Assembly: GCA_027309085.1 (NCBI GenBank)
Contig: DAIDDL010000011.1
Span: forward strand, 25,279-89,278
Source of the DNA: Sulfobacillus sp.
GTDB taxonomy: Bacteria > Bacillota > Sulfobacillia > Sulfobacillales > Sulfobacillaceae
Reading direction: 5' to 3'
DNA length: 64,000 nt
Shown here piece after piece: positions 1 to 7,750 of this stretch. Below the pieces are notes generated by a model. That model searched no databases, had not been told where the DNA came from, and saw nothing but the letters and a program-made list of their open reading frames with translations. Both the position numbers and the translations under genes were made by a program. The first letter of the stretch is position 1, and each line of letters opens with the position of its first letter.

Positions 1-208
1 CTGTCCATCCGAGGATGCTCGCAATTCGGGTGTGCTGGATGCCGAACGCTATCAACAAGATCAGCATGGTGGCCGTGGCGAGGACAAGATGCCCGATAAG
101 GGTCGTCAGGGGAAACCTCTTTCCGGGCAAAACGTACACAAAAAACAAAATACCGCCACCTATCGATGTGGCTAAAAACATCAGATAGGCCCATGTCATT
201 AGAGTCAT
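1..208 (-). CDS. Membrane protein, C-terminus cut by window edge
   Basis: The leftward frame opens with ATG at 208 behind a clear GGAGG (about 8 bases upstream) and runs off the left edge without a stop, giving at least 69 residues. Two hydrophobic stretches are visible: residues 6-28 and about 38-58, consistent with two membrane helices joined by a short basic loop (PGKR). The family is not recognised; length and hydrophobicity alone would fit a small integral membrane or permease-like protein. A second ATG four codons in is possible but is further from the ribosome binding site. Confidence 0.6.
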   Translation of the reverse strand, partial: MTLMTWAYLMFLATSIGGGILFFVYVLPGKRFPLTTLIGHLVLATATMLILLIAFGIQHTRIASILGWT

Positions 209-522
209 GATTATCCTCCGCGCGTCCGAAAATCTTACCAAATATGTGACCACTTAACCGTAGTTATTAAGAAGCGTCAATTACTGTACCGATCCCTGGT
301 TAACTATAAAGTAAGGGAAGATCGCCGGCCATACTTTACGCAGGGGTTATTTGTCCCTGCTTTTGTCCCCCGTCGGCAAACGTTTTGCCGCGAGACGGTG
401 GCCTGTGGGAGTATCTTATCTAAAAGGGGAGCGGGAAAGACTGAATGGCCCAGCAAAAGGTGGGAGCCAGCCCTAATCCGTTATGGGCACGGGCAAGTCG
501 CGGCGTCTGCTAACCTCACGGA
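209..522. other. Gene-free structured interval with stacked hairpins
   Basis: No convincing gene. Several perfect inverted repeats follow each other: 7 bp at 307-313/332-338, 6 bp at 340-345/355-360 followed directly by TTTT (terminator-like on the + strand), and 7 bp at 374-380/384-390 with a 3-base loop, flanked by a further CCGT/ACGG pairing. The interval lies upstream of the membrane gene ending at the left edge and downstream of the 523-780 gene. A leader or small RNA is possible; no known riboswitch consensus was recognised. Confidence 0.4.
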
Positions 523-780
523 CTAGAGTTTAATTTGACCCCGGAGCGCTATGCCTAATATGACAAACAAAAACCAAAGGGCGTAATGCACCCATATAGG
601 AACACTGCGCCGACTGAGTTCGATGGCTCGGTCGAGCTTTTGGTCCATATTGGCGATTAGTTGTTTGGTGTCTTTAATGTCCATCTGCAATGCCTGAATC
701 CTCTTATCCAGACTGTCCGAGCGTTCCTCAAGTCTGGCTACCCGGACATCGACAGATTCCTTTGTATCTCCCAATGTCAC
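523..780 (-). CDS. Small coiled-coil protein with C-terminal membrane anchor
   Basis: An 85-residue protein, probably starting at GTG (780) behind AAGGGGG. Residues 10-58 form a charged heptad-like helix (LEERSDSLDKRIQALQMD and onward), and residues about 61-80 form one membrane helix followed by a short basic tail. This tail-anchored coiled-coil layout is common among short uncharacterised bacterial proteins, some phage-derived and some associated with membrane complexes. No family name can be given. It is transcribed leftward, like the chaperone-like genes to its right, but is separated from them by a terminator-like hairpin. Confidence 0.6.
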   Translation of the reverse strand: MTLGDTKESVDVRVARLEERSDSLDKRIQALQMDIKDTKQLIANMDQKLDRAIELSRRSVPIWVHYALWFLFVILGIALRGQIKL

Positions 781-969
781 CGCCCCCTTACCAAAACAAC
801 CCTGTTAAGGAATACTATGGAATTTGTTGGACGATCGTTCCTCAGTGCGTTGCGCTTTTGCGAGATCTGGAGTTTGGGAGTTCCAAGAGGCTGCAAACCG
901 ACGGTACTGTCCTGATATTCACTCAGCGGGCTGGCCGCAAGAATGGCCAGTTTCATCATAAAACAATTT

Positions 970-991
970 GGGCTCCCCTTTAGGGGAGCCC
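970..991 (-). terminator. Intrinsic terminator after the chaperone-like operon
   Basis: A perfect 9-bp stem (GGGCTCCCC with GGGGAGCCC) closes a 4-base loop. On the minus strand it is followed by AAATTGTTTTATG, a T-rich tail. It lies 29 bases past the stop of the J-like gene at 1020, so it most likely ends the leftward grpE-like/hsp70/J operon. Confidence 0.75.
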
Positions 992-1019
992 AGCGCGGAC
1001 AGTCGGCATACTGGCGGGC

Positions 1020-2261
1020 CTAGCGGGGCGCAGACTCCGAAGGCCACCGGATGAGGTCGGGCTGCAACGCCCGGTAAAGCCTTGGGTACTGATTTTCCAT
1101 GTATTTTACAACCTCATGGCTGCCTAATGGGAAAGGGGCATCAGGCCGTTCCTGCAATACTTCATCAAGGGCGGCAGAGCTCAGATTGGCGTGAAGTTTT
1201 CCGTAATTCTCAGTGAGGTATGATACAAAAGCATTGGACAGAGAGAAATCAGAAAGGGCACCAACCAGCTGCCGGAGAATGATGGCGCCGTCCATGTACC
1301 GCCGCCGGGCTGTCCGCAATGCGTGGTTTGACGGATCGAGAGTTAGCAGCAGGTCTGTGTAGGTGACAGCATCGGGCCAGTCTTTGCGTGTGGTTGCCTC
1401 ATTGCGCCGCAAGTCCAGTTCGGCCGTGACCTCCGCCATATAGGGTTGGCCGGATGAGCGGAGCAAGGCTGGCTTCACTCTCTTGGCGATCGTTGTGGAC
1501 AGTTCAGCGTCGAGGCCCGCATACATCATCGCATCGATCCACTGCAGGTACACCTCCCAGTCATGTCGCGTGGGGATTTTCCGGCGGGAGATCAAGCGGC
1601 TGAAGGATTTCATCGCATCTTTGGGGCGGTCCACGTCAAGGTAGAGATCAAACAGTTCCTGCGCGATCGCGGTCGATTTAATGGCGGAATAGTCCTGAGC
1701 AATCTCCTCAATTTGCCGGATGCACTCATAGAGATCTGGTGTGGAATAGGCGTGGTTGATCAGCAGTTCTATTTTTTTTGCGTCGTCCGGAGCTAGTTCC
1801 AAGGCCATGGCGAAGGCTGTATCAGACGCTTCCACATGGCCTAACTGGCTGTGTGCCTGAGCAATTTTAAGGTAGGTAGCGGCAGACGGCTGGATTGCTG
1901 AAATTTTCTCCAAGATGGATAGCGCGTCCTGCACGCGCTCTTTGGCCATCAGCATCTGCGCTTGAGCAGACAGGTCCTGCAGTGAGGCTCCATAAAATCT
2001 TTCCAAGTCATATTGGCGGCGTGTTTGCGCATTGCTTAAGACCTCGTAGGCACCCCGGATGACTTGGAACTTCTCCGGCTCTCCTTCCGGGGAAAATAGC
2101 TTGACCAGATCTAAATAGCGCTGGCGAATCGTCTCGGCATCAGCCTTGACATCCACTCCAAGCACCTGATAGTGGGTGCTCGCCTTCACAGGCGCTGGCG
2201 GGTTTGAAGGGCGGCGCTGCGGTTTTTTGGTCTTGTGGTGCTGTTTTGGTTTTTTGGCCAT
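1020..2261 (-). CDS. J-domain-like protein with TPR-type helical region, HPD motif lost
   Basis: About 413 residues from the ATG at 2261, chosen because GGAGG lies 9 bases upstream; the longer frame has no better site. A basic, proline-rich N-terminus (1-28) precedes a J-like fold at about 29-87, with HYQVLGVDVKA, the helix RQRYLDLVKLF and the end motif AYEVLSNAQTRRQYD. Where DnaJ proteins carry His-Pro-Asp this protein reads Ser-Pro-Glu (57-59). Residues about 95-200 look like helical TPR repeats; the rest is helical and unassigned. HPD is needed by DnaJ to stimulate Hsp70 ATPase, so this J-like protein may dock or scaffold rather than activate. It lies 47 bases downstream of an Hsp70 gene, which suggests it works with that protein. 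Confidence 0.8.
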   Translation of the reverse strand: MAKKPKQHHKTKKPQRRPSNPPAPVKASTHYQVLGVDVKADAETIRQRYLDLVKLFSPEGEPEKFQVIRGAYEVLSNAQTRRQYDLERFYGASLQDLSAQAQMLMAKERVQDALSILEKISAIQPSAATYLKIAQAHSQLGHVEASDTAFAMALELAPDDAKKIELLINHAYSTPDLYECIRQIEEIAQDYSAIKSTAIAQELFDLYLDVDRPKDAMKSFSRLISRRKIPTRHDWEVYLQWIDAMMYAGLDAELSTTIAKRVKPALLRSSGQPYMAEVTAELDLRRNEATTRKDWPDAVTYTDLLLTLDPSNHALRTARRRYMDGAIILRQLVGALSDFSLSNAFVSYLTENYGKLHANLSSAALDEVLQERPDAPFPLGSHEVVKYMENQYPRLYRALQPDLIRWPSESAPR

Positions 2262-2308
2262 CAGGGAACGTCCTCCATTTACACGGGATTTGTGGACGGA
2301 TGCAGCAA

Positions 2309-4186
2309 TCAAAACGAAGCTTCCCACTCAAAGAGCAGATCCGTCGCCTCGTCCAAGGCGTCTTGCAGCGCTGCCAAGTTGCCTTGGTTGGCTGCTGCCT
2401 CGAGATTCTTGACTAGGAGTTTAGCCTTGCCTGATATTTTTGGGGATCGATGCGACAAGTACGGTGCCAGGTCGGCCAGCGTAATTTCTGCTTCTTGGTG
2501 AAGGTCATTCGCCGCATCAGACTGGTTTCCCGCTGGGACGACGCCTGCCAGCATATCGCCTTCCCCACCGAATTCATCCTCCATGGTGTCGAATGCGTCC
2601 AGCGCGTCCTCTTGTTCGGTGACTTCTGGACCGTGTGCCCACAGGCTCTCGAGCCGGGCCTGGCTGGCTTGGAAACTTGCCGCAGATTGCCTCTCAAGGC
2701 CATCGTGCACCACAATTTTCTGGGTTTTCTTGGTCGAAATGATTTGTGCGGAGGCCTCTAAAATCCCATTGAGATTATATCGGAATGTGACTTGAATAGG
2801 TTCTTCACCGGCCATGGCCGGTGGGATCCCCGTCAGGCGAAAAGAACCGAGCGCAAAGTTGTTGGCGACCATGCGGTCTTCTCCCTGAAATACTTCAACT
2901 TCCACTTCGGTTTGACCGTTGTCCACCGTCGTCACCGTTGTGGTGCGGGTACAGGGAATCGTGGTGTTGCGTGAAATTATCGGGCTGAAAAAGCCGGGGC
3001 CCCAGCGGCCGGCCGATAAGGGTTCGGCTACCGCAATTCCCATGGAAAATGGGGCGACGTCGGTCACCACCAGCCCTGATTCCGACAGGGCTCCCGATTT
3101 GAGGCCGGCCTCTACAGCGGCACCGAGGGCTACCGCCAAATCCGGGTCAATTTCACTGTGAACCGTCTGCTGGAAATATTCAGAAATCATTGACTGGACT
3201 TGGGGAATACGGGTTGAGCCGCCGACCATGAGGATATCGTGTATGTCTTGCGGGGTCAGGTTGGCCTGGCTCAGAACATCCGACACCAACGCCATCGTCT
3301 CGTTGAGCCAAGGCTGAATCAGTTGGACGAATTCCTTGCGGGTGATCTCAGTGCTCAGCATGATGGGTGTGCCGTTATCTACAAGCAGGACCGGAGATTC
3401 CACGGTGGCGGTATTTTCCGATGACAGGGTCCATTTAATATGTTCTGCCAGGTCTTTGAGCAGAGCCCGCGCGCGCAGGTTGTCCCTAGGGTCTACCCCA
3501 AACTGGGACTGCACGCGCTCAGCCATCCAGTCGACGAGGCGCCAATCAAAATCCTCACCGCCTAGCTGGCGGTTGCCGTTTGAAGACCGGACTTCCAGAA
3601 CCCCCTGGTCCACCGTCACCACCGATACATCGAAAGTGCCACCGCCAAGATCATAGACCAGGATATTTTTGTGCCCTTGACTATGATTCAACCCATAGGC
3701 CAGAGCCGCTGCTGTCGGTTCATTGATGATGCGCTCCACAATAAATCCGGCAAGCTCCCCGGCCCGCTTGGTCGCCCGCCTCTGAGCATCGCTGAAATAG
3801 GCCGGGACCGTAATGACGGCCTCTATATCTTCCTCACCGAATATGGGAATCAGATATGAGCGCAGTTCTTTGAGAATCAAGGCGGAAATTTCTTCTGGCA
3901 AGAATTTTTTGCCAGCCAGCGTGACCGGAGCGGTACTACCCATGCTCCGCTTGATAGCCGCTACTGAGCGGTCGGGCATCGCCACCAAACCGTCACGCGC
4001 ATGTTTACCTATAATCACCCGGTCTTGAGTGTCAATGAGTACGCATGACGGAAGGAGAACATCGCCCTCAGGAGAGGGGATGACATAGGGAGTTCCTTCC
4101 CGGATATATGCGACTGAGGAATTGGTCGTGCCTAAATCAATTCCGACGACTGGGCGAAAGCCTGCGCCTTCGGCATCTTTACTCAT
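2309..4186 (-). CDS. Hsp70 (DnaK-like) chaperone
   Basis: About 625 residues. The start at 4186 (MSKDAEG) is preferred because GAGGAG lies just upstream and the frame overlaps the grpE-like stop by 8 bases. The actin-like ATPase domain fills residues 13-380, with phosphate-loop IDLGTTNSS near 15, ITVPAYFSDAQR, VYDLGGGTFDVS and GGSTRIPQVQ. A substrate-binding beta domain spans about 385-500 (TTTVTTVDNGQTEVEVEVFQG), followed by a helical lid. The C-terminus lacks the usual DnaK EEVD-like tail and ends in a long acidic helical segment. Encoded with a GrpE-like and a J-like partner, it is probably a second, dedicated Hsp70 machine rather than the main DnaK; the main dnaK is expected elsewhere. 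Confidence 0.93.
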   Translation of the reverse strand: MSKDAEGAGFRPVVGIDLGTTNSSVAYIREGTPYVIPSPEGDVLLPSCVLIDTQDRVIIGKHARDGLVAMPDRSVAAIKRSMGSTAPVTLAGKKFLPEEISALILKELRSYLIPIFGEEDIEAVITVPAYFSDAQRRATKRAGELAGFIVERIINEPTAAALAYGLNHSQGHKNILVYDLGGGTFDVSVVTVDQGVLEVRSSNGNRQLGGEDFDWRLVDWMAERVQSQFGVDPRDNLRARALLKDLAEHIKWTLSSENTATVESPVLLVDNGTPIMLSTEITRKEFVQLIQPWLNETMALVSDVLSQANLTPQDIHDILMVGGSTRIPQVQSMISEYFQQTVHSEIDPDLAVALGAAVEAGLKSGALSESGLVVTDVAPFSMGIAVAEPLSAGRWGPGFFSPIISRNTTIPCTRTTTVTTVDNGQTEVEVEVFQGEDRMVANNFALGSFRLTGIPPAMAGEEPIQVTFRYNLNGILEASAQIISTKKTQKIVVHDGLERQSAASFQASQARLESLWAHGPEVTEQEDALDAFDTMEDEFGGEGDMLAGVVPAGNQSDAANDLHQEAEITLADLAPYLSHRSPKISGKAKLLVKNLEAAANQGNLAALQDALDEATDLLFEWEASF

Positions 4187-4757
4187 TCTCCTCGCCCTCC
4201 TTGTAGACAATGACCTGGGCTTTGCGGTAGAGTCGGCCGTCCTTCGTCAATCCACGTCGGAGAAGGCGGACAACCTGATAAGGGGCAGGGTGACTGCCCG
4301 TACGGTCGCACTCGTGGGTGGTCCCCAAGGCTTCCGCTTGCCGGGGGTCATAGATTTTTCCTAAAATGTCCATATCGTGAAACCCGTATTGTGATAGCGC
4401 ATCTTGAAGGTTGCCGGCCCACTTGCTGAACAGCGAGCTCCACTCTGCCGGTGGTCCCGCCGGGGTTGCACAGAGGGCGTCAAGGTCATCGAGCCAGGCG
4501 ATAAGCCGCAAGGCCGTGTTGTCGGACTGTTGCGCCGCAACTTCCCTCTGCCTTTCCGCTTCGCTGCTGACGTTAGCCAAGCCCTGCTCAATATTATGAA
4601 GCGACTCTGCCAATGTCTTTTGATTGCGGTAGCTCCAGCGGATGAATTTACTTAGTTGCTCGGTCAGTGCCGACAAGGATGCGCCCGCATCGCTTGTCTC
4701 TGCAGACGGGTTGTCCGGCGCGGCACTCCCTTGTTTTCGAAAATGGAACGGCCACAT
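4179..4757 (-). CDS. GrpE-like nucleotide exchange factor
   Basis: 192 residues from the ATG at 4757, with AAAGGGAG about 8 bases upstream; longer starts are less supported. The N-terminus (1-30) is basic then Ser/Ala-rich, residues 31-80 are a long amphipathic helix, and residues about 126-187 resemble the GrpE C-terminal beta domain (YDPRQAEALGTTH, then YQVVRLLRRGLTKDGRLYRK and AQVIVYK). GrpE normally releases ADP from DnaK; the order grpE-like, hsp70, J-like on one transcript supports that role for the adjacent Hsp70. Similarity to canonical GrpE is weak in the helix, so this is a divergent member. Confidence 0.8.
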   Translation of the reverse strand: MWPFHFRKQGSAAPDNPSAETSDAGASLSALTEQLSKFIRWSYRNQKTLAESLHNIEQGLANVSSEAERQREVAAQQSDNTALRLIAWLDDLDALCATPAGPPAEWSSLFSKWAGNLQDALSQYGFHDMDILGKIYDPRQAEALGTTHECDRTGSHPAPYQVVRLLRRGLTKDGRLYRKAQVIVYKEGEENE

Positions 4758-4847
4758 ACAGCAAACTCCCTTTAAAAATCGCATGATGAATCGTAAGCAT
4801 TTTACCATGAGCAGATTTTTTTTGTGTAAATTTTTGGTGATGCAAGG

Positions 4848-5240
4848 TCAGCGATACCGACTTTCGACACCGCAAGGCAGTACCGGTGTCATGAGGGAAG
4901 ATACAGCCAGAGTCTGCCCTGCCAGGTGGACATGCATCCCCAGATCCATCCCCTCAGGTGAGACTGCGCGCGGAGCAAAAAAGAGTAAAACTGGTGGATA
5001 CAGCTCGATAATGCGCCAAAACTCACAGGAAGTACCGTCGCGTTTTTTTTGCTGGAGGGTAAGAATCCGGCAATGACGGGTTTCCGGATGCTTACCCTCT
5101 GGGCCGTAGTACAGCTCCCAGTGTACTACGGCGCCCGATTGACTGACGCTCTCCCCAGAAGGTTTTCTTCTCAAACGCGCGAGCAATGCGCCAGTATGCA
5201 AAGACTCTCTACAATGTCGGATGGTATTCGATTCGGCCAT
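4848..5240 (-). CDS. Doubtful 130-residue reading frame
   Basis: This leftward open frame fills most of the 428-base gap between the grpE-like gene and the TnpB relic. No family is recognised. Its N-terminal third lies antisense to the relic and its middle runs through the two hairpins at 5055-5131, which argues against a conserved protein. The composition (ELYPPVLLFFAP, SPEGMDLGMHVHLAGQ) is not obviously random. No good ribosome binding site was found at the first ATG. It may be a fragment of a decayed gene or a chance frame. Confidence 0.22.
   Translation of the reverse strand: MAESNTIRHCRESLHTGALLARLRRKPSGESVSQSGAVVHWELYYGPEGKHPETRHCRILTLQQKKRDGTSCEFWRIIELYPPVLLFFAPRAVSPEGMDLGMHVHLAGQTLAVSSLMTPVLPCGVESRYR
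5055..5131. repeat. Two tandem hairpins upstream of the TnpB relic
   Basis: The first hairpin pairs 5055-5070 with 5084-5099 (16 bp, one mismatch, 13-base loop). The second pairs 5104-5112 with 5123-5131 (9 bp, perfect, 10-base loop). Neither is followed by a T-run on either strand, so they are not typical terminators. They sit about 55 bases before the first recognisable TnpB residues. Subterminal hairpins are a hallmark of IS200/IS605-family ends, so these could be the left end of the relic element, though that is inference. Confidence 0.45.
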
Positions 5241-5915
5241 ACCATTTTCTCGAAGGCCGGTACTTGCGCTACGAATCTAACTATCACACCGTCAAGGTCA
5301 GCAAATTCTCAAAATCGTGGATCGTGCATTTCGGTCACGATTCTATGATGTGAAAGTTCCTCACTACATGGAGAAGGCTGCAGTCTTTCGACGAATGCTA
5401 TTGTGCATGAAGGATGAGTGCTTGCCGATTCGCCTGTCGAACGCATCAAAGTGGCTTTCCGACACGACTGCGGGACAAGGCATTAAAGAAGTGCGCATCA
5501 TCAACCAAGGAACGTGCGCGGTTCTTCACCGTGCAATTGCCAGCAAAGAGCTGCAGGTGGTGTCGCAAGAATCTGCCTTGGGAATTGATCTCAGACTCGG
5601 TAATTTGGCGATGTGCGTCAATAGTACAGAGGGGGGCCATCTCTTCTGGACGGAGAACTTAATCATCAACGGGCACCTGGCGCAGTGCAATCGGTCTTGG
5701 ATCTTAAAAAATGGCGCGAATCACGATGAGCCGTAATCACCGCGAGCACGACCCCCGGATGAAGGCCGCGCGATACCTCATCCACTATTGCCTGGGGCAC
5801 CGCAGCGGGACCGTCATTGTCGCGAGAACGCCGACTGGAAGCAGCACATCCGTCCGGGAACGCGCAACACCCAAGGAGCGAATCGTGCCTGGTCTCTCTT
5901 TGTATCTTTGCGTGG
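5186..5915 (+). pseudogene. IS200/IS605-family TnpB (OrfB) relic, frameshifted and 3'-truncated
   Basis: Successive frames on one strand spell the TnpB order. From 5186: YAKTLYNVGWYSIRPYHF then LEGRYLRYESNYH, ending at TGA 5351. From about 5296 in another frame: QQILKIVDRAFRSRFYDVK, continuing to GIDLRLGNLAMCVNSTEGG (first RuvC motif) and stopping at 5736. From about 5714 in a third frame: RNHREHDPRMKAARYLIHYC then LGHRSGTVIV. From about 5825 in a fourth: ADWKQHIRPGTRN. The reading then meets the end of the convergent gene at 5918. At least three frame changes are needed, and the later RuvC acidic residues and zinc finger are gone. TnpB is an RNA-guided nuclease of transposons; this copy cannot be active. 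Confidence 0.8.
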
Positions 5916-5917
5916 CG

Positions 5918-7378
5918 TCAAGAATCGGCAGCTCCAGACTCGAGGTCGGTTGTGCCAAGCAGGTAATCAACGACGTTGCGCGCCGAAAAACGTTGGCCGA
6001 AACGCTCCAGAAGCGGCAAGAGTTCTTCAAGCGCATCGCCGCTGGTTACGACCGGGGGCTCAACGTAGCCTCCGTGTTGAATCTGAGCGTAGCCTGATGC
6101 CGACATCAGGCCGTTGCACAGGCACAGGCGCCTATAGGTATCTTCCAGCTTCCCGCCGTGCGCAATGTAATCGTCCATGGGTCCCGCCGCGCACCGCTGC
6201 TGAATATGGCCCCGGCTGTCCTGATAGGATTCGCGCAGGTAGCCCAGATCGCAAATGCGCGGCCGATTGTGATAGATGTTCTTCTCCGACAAGGTGCCGG
6301 GCACACTGACCACCTTAAACGGAAATCCCGTGGGAGATGCGAGGGGATCCGTGTACACGGATGCTGTGCCGTCTTCCAGCGTGCTGAACACCCGCTGCCT
6401 AAGTTCGGGAATCAGTCCTGATTCTTCGCAGTAGGCAAAGAGCGTGCCCACCTGAATGCCATTGGCCCCCTGCTCCCATGCCGAACGGAGCCCGGAACGT
6501 GATCCAAACCCGCCCGCCAGCCAAAAAGGATACCCTAATTTGGCGATAGCTGTGACGTTCGCTGTATCGCGGGGATGGTACACAGGCTGCCCTATCGCGT
6601 CATACTCCATCACCCCGCGCGGAGGCGCATTGTGCCCCCCGGCACGGGCGCCCTCGACAATAAAGCCGTCTACGGCTCCTGTAGCTTTCTTGATCAGCAT
6701 GACAGCCAGAGTGGCCGCGGAGATGATGGGAAAGAACCCAGGGCGGTGAAGACGGCTGCTTGGCGCTGACTCTGCGTAATCGGCGGGATTGAAGCGAATG
6801 ACAGAATTGCCGGCAGAGGGCGCGTCACTCACCGTGTAGCGCATGGCAACTTCCTCATGTTCTGCAAGACGGTCCAGCACTCCGGGGATCTCGCGCGGGA
6901 TTCCTGCACCCATTAGCACGGCATCGACCCCAGCTTGCATGGCTCCATAGAGAATAGGCAGATTCGGCAGCTCGACTTTGGTCAGCAGGTTGATTCCCAC
7001 CGTTCCCGCCTGCCCTGCTTTGGCCAGCCAGACTTCTGCGAATCCCCCCAGCATAGCCAGTGAGGTTCTCCACCGGTTGGGTGACAGTGTCCAGAGCGGG
7101 ATGCGGGCATAGGGCTGATTCGCTTTTCTGCCATGCGGCTGAAAAAATCTTTCAATCACATCTGCGGCCATCTGCGGCCAGGGACTGGCCTTCAGGGCCC
7201 TGCGCATGTGGCCTCCGGGATCTCCGTCCTGCAGGCGCCTGAGCAGCACCATGTCAATTGCTGTCCCTGACACCACTCCCAGTTGCCCGGCCGACGAGAC
7301 CGCACGGGCCAGAGGCCAGTGTGATACCGCGATTCCCATGCCTCCTTGAATAATGGCAGGCCACTTCCGATCTGTCAT
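5918..7378 (-). CDS. Nitronate monooxygenase / 2-nitropropane dioxygenase-family flavoprotein
   Basis: About 486 residues from the ATG at 7378 (MTDRKWPAIIQGG), with GGAAGG about 12 bases upstream; a TTG start 14 codons earlier is possible. The TIM-barrel, FMN-binding NMO fold is indicated by the N-terminal IIQGGMGIAVS, the central VDAVLMGAGIP, FIVEGARAGGHNAPP (the conserved GGH phosphate loop) and FWLAGGFGSRSG...GANGIQVGTLFAYCEESG. Family members oxidise alkyl nitronates or act as FMN-dependent reductases or isomerases. At 486 residues it is longer than classical NMO (about 320-380), with an extra C-terminal region holding CLCNGLMSASG, as in the longer NMO/PfaD-like group. The substrate is not predictable. 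Confidence 0.85.
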   Translation of the reverse strand: MTDRKWPAIIQGGMGIAVSHWPLARAVSSAGQLGVVSGTAIDMVLLRRLQDGDPGGHMRRALKASPWPQMAADVIERFFQPHGRKANQPYARIPLWTLSPNRWRTSLAMLGGFAEVWLAKAGQAGTVGINLLTKVELPNLPILYGAMQAGVDAVLMGAGIPREIPGVLDRLAEHEEVAMRYTVSDAPSAGNSVIRFNPADYAESAPSSRLHRPGFFPIISAATLAVMLIKKATGAVDGFIVEGARAGGHNAPPRGVMEYDAIGQPVYHPRDTANVTAIAKLGYPFWLAGGFGSRSGLRSAWEQGANGIQVGTLFAYCEESGLIPELRQRVFSTLEDGTASVYTDPLASPTGFPFKVVSVPGTLSEKNIYHNRPRICDLGYLRESYQDSRGHIQQRCAAGPMDDYIAHGGKLEDTYRRLCLCNGLMSASGYAQIQHGGYVEPPVVTSGDALEELLPLLERFGQRFSARNVVDYLLGTTDLESGAADS

Positions 7379-7750
7379 CCACTTGTCCGTCCTTCCGGTG
7401 TGCTGCTGCCCATCGTACAATATTAAGGCTCTTTCTATGTTATCATGCCCACCAAGCCATGGAGAGCGTCTGCGCCTAAATAGTTCTTTGGATGTGACAA
7501 TAATGAGTCCGGCAGATAGCCGCGCGAAAAACGCACGGTCCTAATGGCCTAGAGCGCCAGCGCTAATCCAGGGGCGCTGGGCCTCTGGCCGAGCCGATTC
7601 TGTGTCGAAAAGGACTATACCAAAGTTTCACGGCGGCGGCAATCAGCAGATGACGGTGCGGGCGGGTGGATATTGGCCGGGCGCCGGCACATACTAGGAT
7701 GTCGGTTGCGCCTAGTGGTTATGATGAGTGCTAGCCCGACTCGGAGGGGG
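7379..7750. other. Divergent intergenic region
   Basis: No gene is supported between the nitronate monooxygenase-like gene and the rightward flavoprotein. A 7-bp hairpin (7557-7563 with 7574-7580) is present. Open frames reading into the flavoprotein lack ribosome binding sites. Both flanking genes should have promoters here, but no strong -10/-35 pair was found. Confidence 0.3.

Noticed and set aside
209..522. Known riboswitch, 6S or SRP RNA
   Set aside because: Hairpins are present but none of the consensus cores I know could be fitted.
4642..5076. 144-residue + strand frame antisense to the grpE-like gene
   Set aside because: Antisense to a supported gene, no ribosome binding site and no similarity.
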